DNA from: Methylophilaceae bacterium
Lineage (GTDB): Bacteria; Pseudomonadota; Gammaproteobacteria; Burkholderiales; Methylophilaceae
DNA: 13,463 nt
Direction of reading: 5' to 3'
Assembly (NCBI GenBank): GCA_025362115.1
Contig: JANYIK010000178.1
Location: 1-13,463, forward strand
This document shows, one piece after another, positions 7,089 to 13,463 of the stretch. Below the pieces are notes generated by a model that saw only the letters and a list, made by a program, of their open reading frames with translations, was not told where the DNA came from and ran no database searches. The translations under genes and the position numbers were made by a program. Numbering within the stretch: position 1 is the stretch's first letter; every line of letters begins with the position of its first letter.

Positions 7089-8363
7089 TTATCTAAGTTG
7101 CTCGTAGAGCAAGGCCAAAATACGGTTAGCGGTGGGTGAGTTGTCGCGCTTTCCTTCCTTATCCACCACGGTGGCAGCACTGGTGTCGCTACCACGGGCA
7201 ATCAGGATGCGGTACTGCGCTTCGATGGCGGCTTTGTCCTTATCACTTTCCCAGAATTTCAGTTTGTCTACAAAGCCAGAGTCATCTTTTTTCTTTTTAG
7301 GGGCGGGTTTAGCTTTCGGCTTTTCGTCTTCATCATCATTCCAGAATGCCAGCTTGTCGAGCAGGCCCTTTTCTTTTTTAGGCTCATCGTAGTCTGCTTC
7401 AATGTCGGAATAACGTACAAAGAACAGCCCTTTTGAGCGGTCGCGGTCTTCCACCAAGAAACCGATACGATCCAGTGCCAAGCCCACTCGGCGCCACGCA
7501 CGGTCAAAAGAATCATTCAGCACCAGCATGGAAGCGCCATCCTTTTGTTTGGTCAAAGATGCGCGTAACTCTTGGCTTGGGGTGGCGATGATGGCGCGCG
7601 CCTGCTTGTCGGCTACACCCAGTTTAACCATCAAACGTCTTAGTAACTCAATGTCCAACTCCGCTGCCGCCGCATCGTTGGTGAGTTGAGCGTCATCATC
7701 CTTTTTCTTGTAACCATTGTCTATTCTGCCTAATCGCGTAATTTTAATGTCCTTGCCATCGTCTATGGCATCACTGAGTGAACGATGAGTCATGTAGATT
7801 TCTGTGGTTTCGTCGTCATTGCCTCGATCTATACGGGTGCGGAATTTTTGGCGATTATTCAGTGCCGAGAGCTTGTCCATCCAGCTTTGAAACTTGTCCA
7901 GATAACCTTGTTGATCATCTTTACTCAGCGTACTAGGGTCTATCCACTCGGTTTCCATCACGCCAGTTTGAGTGTTTTCCACGCGCACGGCAAAGCCCAG
8001 TTCTGTCCAGAAGTCACGCACGATGGGCCATACTTTTTCTGGCGCGGCGGGGACTACCAGCCAGCGTTGCGAGCCGGCTCGTTCCATTTTCACCCCATCA
8101 GGAGAGGGTAGCAGCTTTTCTTCTTGGTGTGCCTGAGCATCACGATCTTGGCTATAGCTGGAGTAGGTAGTGCCACCAGGCAGTTTGTAGGTGTCGTCCG
8201 CCGAGGCAGTGGTCAAATCAGGCGGGACTTCCAGCGGACGACCACGTCCAGCAGATTTGTAGTCGTCTGTGTTATCCAAAAAAGGAATGGAGTCGCAGCC
8301 TACGAGCGACAAGGCCAATATAGAAAGCAACAATAGGGCGAATTTGGACATAGGGTTTCTCAT
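7089..8363 (-). CDS. bamC: Outer membrane protein assembly factor BamC (lipoprotein)
   Basis: This lipoprotein of the BAM complex helps insert beta-barrel proteins into the outer membrane. The signal peptide ends in a lipobox LVGC (Cys23, counting from the ATG at 8363). The conserved unstructured segment YKSAGRGRPLEVPPDLT (35-51) that binds BamD in E. coli follows, then two helix-grip domains (about 95-220 and 265-420). At 424 residues it is longer than E. coli BamC (344). Much of the excess is a charged insert at about 328-378 in the second domain, containing two similar motifs, LLDKLAFW and FVDKLKFW, around a Lys/Pro/Asp-rich linker. The ATG at 8363 overlaps the dapA stop (ATGA). A second ATG at 8351 gives an equally good signal peptide and may be the real start. 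Confidence 0.93.
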   Translation of the reverse strand: MRNPMSKFALLLLSILALSLVGCDSIPFLDNTDDYKSAGRGRPLEVPPDLTTASADDTYKLPGGTTYSSYSQDRDAQAHQEEKLLPSPDGVKMERAGSQRWLVVPAAPEKVWPIVRDFWTELGFAVRVENTQTGVMETEWIDPSTLSKDDQQGYLDKFQSWMDKLSALNNRQKFRTRIDRGNDDETTEIYMTHRSLSDAIDDGKDIKITRLGRIDNGYKKKDDDAQLTNDAAAAELDIELLRRLMVKLGVADKQARAIIATPSQELRASLTKQKDGASMLVLNDSFDRAWRRVGLALDRIGFLVEDRDRSKGLFFVRYSDIEADYDEPKKEKGLLDKLAFWNDDEDEKPKAKPAPKKKKDDSGFVDKLKFWESDKDKAAIEAQYRILIARGSDTSAATVVDKEGKRDNSPTANRILALLYEQLR

Positions 8364-9232
8364 AATCCTGCGGTTTGCATGGCATTGCGTAAAGTTTGGT
8401 GATGTTGCTGAGCCAGTGGAGTCAGTGGCAAGCGCATCCCCGTTTGAATCTTACCCATCTCGTGCAACACCCATTTCACCGGTATGGGGTTGGGCTCAAT
8501 AAATAAATGTTGGTGCAACTGGAACATGGCTTTGTTGGCAGCGCGTGCAGGGGATAGTTCCCCACGGCTAGCCGCTACACACATCTCGTGCATGAGCTTG
8601 GGCGTGACGTTGGCGGTCACTGAAATCACGCCATGTCCACCCAGCAACAATAGGCTTAACGCACTAGCATCGTCACCGCTATACACGGCGAAATCAGCCG
8701 GAGCGCGCAGCAACAAATCGGTGCCGCGCTCTATACCCCCAGTGGCATCCTTGATGCCGACAATGTTGGGGATTTGCGCCAAACGCAGCGTAGTGTCATT
8801 GTGCAAGTCGCAACCAGTGCGCCCCGGCACGTTGTAGAGAATTTGAGGAATTGCCACCGCTTCCGCCACTGCCCTGAAATGTTGATACAGGCCTTCTTGC
8901 GTAGGCTTGTTGTAATAAGGCGTGACCAGCAGGCAAGCATCTGCACCCAAAGCCTTGGCATGACTGGTAAGCTCTATCGCCTCGCTGGTGGAGTTGGCAC
9001 CAGTTCCGGCGATGACCGGAATGCGGCCAGCCACTTGCTCGACCGCGGTTTGCATCAGCCTGCAATGCTCATCCACATTGACCGTGGGCGATTCACCAGT
9101 CGTGCCGACGATGACGATGCCATCCGTGCCTTCCGCAATATGCCAGTCAATCAACGCGCGCAAAGCCGACAGATCGAGCGCGCCATCCGCCAGCATGGGG
9201 GTTACGATTGCAACTAGACTACCTGTAATCAT
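8360..9232 (-). CDS. dapA: 4-hydroxy-tetrahydrodipicolinate synthase
   Basis: This 290-residue aldolase condenses pyruvate with aspartate semialdehyde, the first committed step to diaminopimelate and lysine. All main catalytic residues are present at E. coli numbering: Thr44 and Thr45 (GTTGESPTV), Tyr133 and Arg138 (YNVPGRTG), and the Schiff-base Lys161 (VGIKDATGG). Length and the start MITGSLVAIVTPM are normal. The ATG at 9232 has no good Shine-Dalgarno site: the bases upstream belong to the end of the 144-bp inverted repeat (9234-9377), with only GAGA about 7-10 bases before the start. It heads the dapA-bamC-hydrolase operon. No lysine riboswitch is recognisable upstream. Confidence 0.97.
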   Translation of the reverse strand: MITGSLVAIVTPMLADGALDLSALRALIDWHIAEGTDGIVIVGTTGESPTVNVDEHCRLMQTAVEQVAGRIPVIAGTGANSTSEAIELTSHAKALGADACLLVTPYYNKPTQEGLYQHFRAVAEAVAIPQILYNVPGRTGCDLHNDTTLRLAQIPNIVGIKDATGGIERGTDLLLRAPADFAVYSGDDASALSLLLLGGHGVISVTANVTPKLMHEMCVAASRGELSPARAANKAMFQLHQHLFIEPNPIPVKWVLHEMGKIQTGMRLPLTPLAQQHHQTLRNAMQTAGL

Positions 9233-9233
9233 A

Positions 9234-9377
9234 AGGGCATCTCTAAAAGCCCAACTCTCGTTGCCATGCTGCGTTACTCACAAAAAATTACTCCTTACAT
9301 ATCACTCAATATGCCGCGTCGCAATTTTTTGCTCGCGCCTTGCCTTGCTTAGAGACTTGAATTTTTAGAGATACCCT
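9234..9377. repeat. 144-bp symmetric inverted-repeat (MITE-like or hairpin) element
   Basis: The ends AGGGCATCTCTAAAA (9234-9248) and TTTTAGAGATACCCT (9363-9377) are inverted repeats matching at 14 of 15 positions. Inner segments pair about the same centre (9305.5): CAACTCTC (9252-9259) with GAGACTTG (9352-9359), and CATAT (9298-9302) with ATATG (9309-9313) around a 6-base loop. CAAAAAATT (9281-9289) pairs with AATTTTTTG (9323-9331) with a one-base offset. The whole stretch can therefore fold into one long imperfect hairpin on either strand. It has no protein-coding capacity that I can recognise. No clear target-site duplication flanks it. It ends one base before the dapA start codon, so it makes up the end of the dapA leader. 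It may be a non-autonomous mobile element or a dispersed structured repeat. Confidence 0.75.
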
Positions 9378-9405
9378 GAAAAAACCAAGCCATTAAATCG
9401 CTGGC

Positions 9406-9411
9406 ATTTTA
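9406..9411 (-). promoter_or_regulatory. Possible dapA -10 element
   Basis: TAAAAT on the minus strand, preceded by GGGG, resembles a -10 box; no convincing -35 lies 16-18 bases upstream. If used, transcription would start near 9399 and the transcript would run through the entire 144-bp inverted repeat before reaching dapA. Confidence 0.3.
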
Positions 9412-9472
9412 CCCCAAAGCGACATGTTTTGTTGGTCTGCGCGCGCAAACAATAGCGGTGTAACGCCTTTTT

Positions 9473-9540
9473 AATTTATGATGTCAGTGTTTAGTTAAAT
9501 GACTAGTTAAATTCATGACAATTCATGGCGATGATTTATG
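9473..9540 (+). repeat. AT-rich cluster of short repeats upstream of the 9538 gene
   Basis: TAGTTAAAT occurs at 9492-9500 and 9504-9512, ATTCATG at 9511-9517 and 9521-9527, and ATTTATG at 9474-9480 and 9534-9540. TGTCA (9482-9486) and TGACA (9516-9520) form an inverted pair. Spacings of 10-12 bases would place copies on one face of the helix, which fits a regulator site, but no known operator is recognised. Confidence 0.35.
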
Positions 9541-10272
9541 GCAATTACTAGCGCCCCATTAGATGGCATTGATGCCCAGTCGGCGTTACAGCGCAAAAGC
9601 GTACCGCCGAGTACGAGCGCACGCGGAGCGCAAGCTGGTGTTAGCGATGCCAGCTTTGTCTCGAACATCAGCCCAGCAGGTCAAGCCATGCTGGCGCTAG
9701 ACAACTTTCAGAATAGCGCGGAGACCTTTAAGACTACTGCTAGTTATAGCACCGCTCGTTATTTGCAAGTGGTAGTGCAAGGTGTGGTGGGCTCGTTGAA
9801 TGCACTTCGTAATGTGCTCACTACCGCTGCTACCACCCGCAGCCGCTATAGCGCAGCGATGGGCAGCATACTGCAAGCCATAGATCGCAGCGCAGCTGAT
9901 GGTGATTTAGCGGCCTTGCAACAAGTGGGCATACAGCGCAATACCAATGGTAACTTTTCTATCAATCAAGATCAGGTGGTCAAAGCTTATAATGAAGACG
10001 GTGCCAAGGCCTTCTCAACCGTCGTAGATTTCGCTTACAAAGTGAGTAAAGCGCCACCGGTCGCACTTCCCAGCGATAATCGTCGCCCACAAGTAGTGAC
10101 AGCAAGTGAAATGAACGACGAATTTGCTCAAACTCCTGCCGAAACCGCTGCGGCTAAAGAAAGTGATAGAGATGCCGGTATGTTGCAGCGTATCGCCGCG
10201 CAGTTGGTCAATGTTGGTGATTACACGGCGCGCAAGGCGGTAAATATTTATCGCACGGTGTATGCCCTGTAG
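9538..10272 (+). CDS. Hypothetical protein with a FliD C-terminal-like segment
   Basis: I do not recognise this 244-residue protein as a named family. It has no signal peptide, membrane helix or cysteine. The first 45 residues are Ser/Ala-rich and probably disordered. Residues 50-125 look helical, and 170-210 form a Pro/Ala/Asp-rich linker before a helical end. Residues 126-166, with QQVGIQRNTNGNFSINQDQ, resemble the stretch near the C-terminus of the flagellar cap protein FliD, where an 'xxIGI...G...LD...' pattern precedes helices. Full FliD has over 400 residues and its D1-D3 domains are not seen. A role with filament-like or secreted helical proteins is possible but unproven. The start is fixed by a TGA in frame at 9532; no good ribosome binding site is present. 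It stands alone between divergent dapA and a convergent gene. Confidence 0.7.
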   Translation: MAITSAPLDGIDAQSALQRKSVPPSTSARGAQAGVSDASFVSNISPAGQAMLALDNFQNSAETFKTTASYSTARYLQVVVQGVVGSLNALRNVLTTAATTRSRYSAAMGSILQAIDRSAADGDLAALQQVGIQRNTNGNFSINQDQVVKAYNEDGAKAFSTVVDFAYKVSKAPPVALPSDNRRPQVVTASEMNDEFAQTPAETAAAKESDRDAGMLQRIAAQLVNVGDYTARKAVNIYRTVYAL

Positions 10273-10309
10273 GTACTAAGAGTGCTAATTATCTACAGTA
10301 GAATTGCTC

Positions 10310-11029
10310 TCAGGGATTAGTCATCTCCTTGTTTGGGTGCGTTACCGCAAACTGCAAATTTCCATTCTCTGTCACCTCGCGCCAGTAGGAGGCAATCTCT
10401 GGGTGCTGAGTGATGGGGAAGCCTGCCACATCCACCGCCCACGAGATGATGAAGTCATCCAGCATCAGTTTGGCGGCCATGCTGTGTTCGCAGTCCTTGT
10501 TCCTCACCCAGCCGTTACGGGCTTGTTCCACGCATCGTTCATGACTCAACACGTTTGATTCCAAAATCCTCTCAATCACCCCTCGCGTCAGGCCCAAACA
10601 GCCGCCTTGGATGTTGGGCGGATGGCGGATTTTATCTTTGTAAGCCGCGGTGATAGTCTCCAAAGTGCCAAACTCGCAGTCACTATTCGGCAACCAGGAA
10701 AAGCGCCGCCAAATGCGCGCGTCGGGGTCTATACGGAAGAAGTAGCGCTCACCACCTTTCAACGCTTGCAGCAGCAATCGTTCTACATAAGCATGACAGG
10801 TATCGAATTTCATCAGGTGCTCGCCCAACACCAGCTCTGCATTGTATTGCGCGGCGATGTTTGCGTAGTCGTTTGTAGTATCGCCATCCACCAATAGCAC
10901 GACGCGCGAATCAGGGTAGCTTGCACGCAGATATTCCAGACATTTCTGCGGACGACTGTTATAGAGCTGGATGCACCATGCAATGCTGGAATCTGGTGGA
11001 TCAGGGGCGTGAAACCCCATGTTATCCAT
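10310..11029 (-). CDS. Glycosyltransferase-like protein, family unassigned
   Basis: This 239-residue soluble protein looks like a GT-A type nucleotide-sugar transferase. An N-terminal alternating strand-helix region contains VVLLVDGD (43-50), then FFRIDPDARIW (97-107) with a DPD (Asp101-Asp103) that fits the metal-binding DxD motif. GGCLGLTRG (142-150) resembles the acceptor-site loop, and MLDDFIISWA (189-198) carries acidic residues where a catalytic base is often found. The donor, acceptor and family cannot be named. I start it at the ATG at 11029, which has AAGGA (11039-11043) 9 bases upstream and overlaps the tadA stop by 8 bases. A start at 11065 adds 12 residues but lacks this site; another ATG lies at 11020. 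It is the last gene of the DUF58-tgpA-tadA run. Confidence 0.75.
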   Translation of the reverse strand: MDNMGFHAPDPPDSSIAWCIQLYNSRPQKCLEYLRASYPDSRVVLLVDGDTTNDYANIAAQYNAELVLGEHLMKFDTCHAYVERLLLQALKGGERYFFRIDPDARIWRRFSWLPNSDCEFGTLETITAAYKDKIRHPPNIQGGCLGLTRGVIERILESNVLSHERCVEQARNGWVRNKDCEHSMAAKLMLDDFIISWAVDVAGFPITQHPEIASYWREVTENGNLQFAVTHPNKEMTNP

Positions 11030-11486
11030 GCTGACTTTTCCTTCTTTTCCCTGCAAAAAATTCACTTAATAAGCCGCCACATTCCTCAGCCATCACACCG
11101 CCCATCACTTCACAATGATGGTTCAGCTTGTCTTCCTTCATCAAGTTCACCACGCTGCCACAGGCTCCGGTTTTAGCATCTGCCGCGCCATACACCAGTC
11201 TGGCGATACGTGCGTGTTGAATGGCACCGGTGCACATGGCGCAGGGTTCCAAGGTCACATACAGAGTGCATCCCACCAAGCGGTAATTACCTAAGCGTAT
11301 CGCGGCATCGCGTAGCGCCAGCATTTCGGCGTGGGCGCTGGGGTCATGGCGGCAGATGGGGGAGTTGAAGCCGAATCCGACAATTTCATTGTCGCTGACA
11401 ACGATAGCGCCCACTGGCACTTCGTCCACACTAGCGGCTTGTTGCGCCAGTTCCAGCGCGATCTTCATGTAGTCTTCGTCTGTCAT
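11022..11486 (-). CDS. tadA: tRNA-specific adenosine deaminase TadA
   Basis: This 154-residue zinc enzyme converts adenosine 34 to inosine in the anticodon of tRNA-Arg(ACG). The zinc and catalytic motifs are HAEM (His52, Glu54) and PCAMC (Cys82, Cys85), as in the cytidine/deoxycytidylate deaminase superfamily. VPVGAIVV (23-30) and the conserved C-terminal half (GAADAKTGACGSV) fit TadA rather than a guanine deaminase. Length is normal. The ATG overlaps the stop of the transglutaminase gene (ATGA at 11483-11486) with AAGG a few bases upstream, and its end overlaps the glycosyltransferase-like gene by 8 bases, so it is embedded in one transcript. Confidence 0.96.
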   Translation of the reverse strand: MTDEDYMKIALELAQQAASVDEVPVGAIVVSDNEIVGFGFNSPICRHDPSAHAEMLALRDAAIRLGNYRLVGCTLYVTLEPCAMCTGAIQHARIARLVYGAADAKTGACGSVVNLMKEDKLNHHCEVMGGVMAEECGGLLSEFFAGKRRKSQHG

Positions 11487-13405
11487 CGTGCCTTGAATTT
11501 ATTAACGTAGGCCTGAAGTTGGCCTACCTGTGACGCATCCCCGATGCCACCATAACGCAACGGCAGGTACAGTTCAACAATGTCGTCTATCAGTTTTTGG
11601 CGGGTGGGGAAGGTTTGCGCGGCGCGTACGGCAAAGTCTAGTGGACCTTCAGTGGGCTCACGTTGCAAGCCCGCGCGTGCTAGTTTTCTCTGGAATCTGA
11701 GCCAGGCTTTCTGTATGGGGTCGTGCTTATTTGGTGTGGGGCGTAGCACCCACAGGGTTATCAAACCCACAATCACAATCAGCAGAAAACTCAACCACAG
11801 CGCCATGTCACCACGCGTTACCTTGCTACCTGCGATTCTGGACAGAAACTCGGTCTGGTGTTGCTGGTTGTAGCCCAGCACCCATTGGTTCCAGCCGTTG
11901 TTGATGGAATCCCACCCTAAACTCAATCTCTTGAACGGGCTGGGTCTGGCTAGTGCAGGAAGTGGCTCACTGGCGGGCAAAGCACTGGCGATACCGGACT
12001 GTATGCGTGCCGGAGAGACGGCGGAAGTGGGGTCTACGCGCACCCAGCCTTGGCCGTCCAACCACACTTCTGCCCAGGCGTGGGCATCTGCCTGGCGAAT
12101 GATCATGTAGTCGGCCACCGGATTCATCTCGCCGCCTTGGTAGCCTGTCACCACGCGCGCAGGAATTCCCGCCGCGCGCATCAGGAACACAAAACTGCCG
12201 GCGTAGTGTTCGCAAAAACCTTTCTTGGTGTTGAACAAAAAGCCGTCTATGGCGCTGGCGCCCAATGGCGGCGGGGTGAGCGTGTAGCTGAAATCTTTGG
12301 CGAATAGGCTCAAACCTTTTTGTACGATGTTGGCTGGCGTTTCATTTGCCCATGAGGCACCCAATTCTCTAGCCTGCTGATTGCCGAACTCCGGCAGGCG
12401 CAAGGCGCGGTTGCGTGATTCCTCGTCCAATGCGGCATCCTCGTGGTAACGCAGTGCTGAAGTGGCTTCGTACCGCATCCGCGTACGTATTGGTTGGCGC
12501 GATTGGTATTGATAATCCTGTGTCATGAATCCGGCGTGACTGGTCTTGATGGGCATATCCAGTACCAGCAGCCACGGTTTGTTATGTGGTTCCAGGGTCA
12601 CGGTGTAATTGATCGGCGCGGTGTCGGCGATTAAGTTTGAAGACGATGCCGGGTAGGTGTAGTTGGCACTCCACACTTGGCCATTAAAATCCCACAGCAC
12701 CGGCCCGCGCCAATAAAGTTGGAAAGGATGCGGAGTTTTCCCCTGAAAAGTGACACGAAAAGCCACCGCGTCGGACAAGGATAGATTGCTAATGCTGCCC
12801 GGTTTCATCTCACCGGAAAGGCCAGTCATGCCGCGGGTCGCGTCTTTAGGAACGCCCCACAATGGTCCCGGCGCACGAGGGAACAGCACGAATAGCAGCA
12901 ACATCACTGGTAGGGCTTGCGCGATGAGATTTCCACCCAGGGAAATCAGTGCGTCACTATGTGGCTCAGGTTTCTTTTGATTGAGTGCGATTAAGGCGCA
13001 AGTGAGTGCCAATAGAGGGGCGATGGTGAGCATCGCGACTAGCAAGGCTTGAGAAAACAGAAAAGTGCAGATGGTCAAAAAATACCCCAGCAACACTACC
13101 AGCGTGAAGTCGCGCAAGGATTTGGATTCCATCACCTTGAACATCATCAGCAGCGTGAACAATGCTGTGCTGGCATCTCGCCCAGCAAGGCCGCCGTAGG
13201 TGAACAGCACGCCGATGGCGCACAGCACAATCAAGGGAAATAGCAGTAAGCTGTTCGGCAGTTTTTTCTGATTTATGGCTAACCAATAGCGCCAAGCCAG
13301 CAGGAGCGCCGCAGCCACGATTACCCAGGTGGCCTGGTAGGGCGCGTGCAGGGCGAGTATCAATCCCAGTGATGATAATACCCAACGCAATTGGATGCTA
13401 TTCAA
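11483..13405 (-). CDS. tgpA: TgpA-like membrane transglutaminase (DUF3488-transglutaminase-DUF4129)
   Basis: This 640-residue inner-membrane protein has about six or seven N-terminal helices (residues 8-176, the DUF3488 region) and a periplasmic transglutaminase-like domain. One further helix (534-554) leads to a cytoplasmic DUF4129 tail. The thiol-protease-like triad is visible: Cys398 (KKGFCEHYAGSF), His442 (ADAHAWAEVW) and Asp458 (WVRVDPTSAV). Pseudomonas aeruginosa TgpA, an essential protein of similar layout, has 668 residues; the physiological substrate is not settled. Translation begins at a TTG whose last bases overlap the TGA of the upstream gene (TTGA, 13402-13405), replacing the more usual ATGA. 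No ATG occurs before residue 87, well inside the membrane domain. It is followed by tadA with an ATGA overlap. Confidence 0.92.
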   Translation of the reverse strand: MNSIQLRWVLSSLGLILALHAPYQATWVIVAAALLLAWRYWLAINQKKLPNSLLLFPLIVLCAIGVLFTYGGLAGRDASTALFTLLMMFKVMESKSLRDFTLVVLLGYFLTICTFLFSQALLVAMLTIAPLLALTCALIALNQKKPEPHSDALISLGGNLIAQALPVMLLLFVLFPRAPGPLWGVPKDATRGMTGLSGEMKPGSISNLSLSDAVAFRVTFQGKTPHPFQLYWRGPVLWDFNGQVWSANYTYPASSSNLIADTAPINYTVTLEPHNKPWLLVLDMPIKTSHAGFMTQDYQYQSRQPIRTRMRYEATSALRYHEDAALDEESRNRALRLPEFGNQQARELGASWANETPANIVQKGLSLFAKDFSYTLTPPPLGASAIDGFLFNTKKGFCEHYAGSFVFLMRAAGIPARVVTGYQGGEMNPVADYMIIRQADAHAWAEVWLDGQGWVRVDPTSAVSPARIQSGIASALPASEPLPALARPSPFKRLSLGWDSINNGWNQWVLGYNQQHQTEFLSRIAGSKVTRGDMALWLSFLLIVIVGLITLWVLRPTPNKHDPIQKAWLRFQRKLARAGLQREPTEGPLDFAVRAAQTFPTRQKLIDDIVELYLPLRYGGIGDASQVGQLQAYVNKFKAR

Positions 13406-13463
13406 AGCAAAGCCAGCGCCTTCAGCGCCTCCCTGAAATGCACCTCATCGCTGGCAGGTTTTA
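13402..13463 (-). CDS. End of a probable DUF58 protein gene (partial)
   Basis: Only the last 19 residues, KPASDEVHFREALKALALL, are in the window, in the frame that ends with TGA at 13402-13404. The stop overlaps the TTG start of tgpA by 3 bases. The DUF58 assignment comes mostly from position, since a DUF58 gene commonly lies directly upstream of tgpA (often after a moxR gene); the short tail alone would not identify it. Confidence 0.5.
   Translation of the reverse strand, partial: KPASDEVHFREALKALALL

Noticed and set aside
8988..9368. Open frame antisense to dapA running into the inverted repeat
   Set aside because: Opposes the catalytic region of dapA and has no binding site or recognisable domain.
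9233..9377. Lysine riboswitch upstream of dapA
   Set aside because: The leader is one long symmetric hairpin rather than the five-way junction of the L-box, and no conserved L-box core is recognisable.
9525..9551. Eight-codon frame (ATGGCGATG...TAG) overlapping the start of the 9538 gene
   Set aside because: Too short to distinguish from chance; no ribosome binding site.
10273..10309. Terminator between the orphan gene and the glycosyltransferase-like gene
   Set aside because: Only a weak, interrupted pairing (AGAG..AATT with AATT.CTCT) and no T-run on either side.
1..13463. tRNA, rRNA, CRISPR array, transposase or prophage genes, toxin-antitoxin pairs or defence genes
   Set aside because: I looked through the gaps and coding regions on both strands and saw no support for any of these.

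Overview
The window reads as ordinary chromosome from a betaproteobacterium. Nitrosomonadales (Gallionellaceae-like) is my best guess from overall gene content and moderate GC, but it is an inference with no marker gene behind it. Nearly all bases are coding, genes are packed with ATGA-type overlaps, and no tRNA, rRNA, CRISPR array or transposase gene is visible.

Layout. (1) Positions 1-1475 (+) hold the end of an ISC iron-sulfur operon: the 3' part of hscA overlapping fdx. (2) Positions 1481-4718 (-) are a four-gene run read from high to low coordinates: a BCP/PrxQ peroxiredoxin, a SlyD-type peptidyl-prolyl isomerase, a small DUF485 membrane protein and an ActP-like sodium:solute symporter. 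(3) Divergent from it, 4795-5898 (+), is the ribosomal-protein arginine hydroxylase roxA (ycfD). After a weak terminator comes a small Ala/Pro-repeat lipoprotein (6052-6249) and a strong two-way terminator. (4) Positions 6324-9232 (-) form a dapA - bamC - MBL-fold hydrolase operon: lysine/peptidoglycan precursor synthesis, outer-membrane assembly and a YycJ-like metallohydrolase. (5) Positions 9233-9537 are the longest non-coding gap. It holds a 144-bp symmetric inverted repeat that ends one base before the dapA start codon, then an AT-rich stretch with short repeats. (6) Positions 9538-10272 (+) encode an unrecognised 244-residue protein with a segment resembling the C-terminal region of the flagellar cap protein FliD. 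(7) Positions 10310-13463 (-) are another overlapping run: the end of a probable DUF58 gene, a TgpA-like membrane transglutaminase, tadA and an unassigned glycosyltransferase-like gene.

How the genes fit together. HscA and Fdx act in Fe-S cluster assembly. The symporter and DUF485 protein are a recurrent pair for uptake of small organic acids. DUF58 with TgpA is a recurrent pair, often next to a MoxR ATPase. The rest are housekeeping genes sharing transcripts.

I found no clear new multi-gene system. The items most worth a second look are the hairpin element forming the dapA leader, the orphan FliD-like protein, the DUF485 gene whose conserved N-terminus has no NTG start codon, and the coiled-coil insertion in the symporter.
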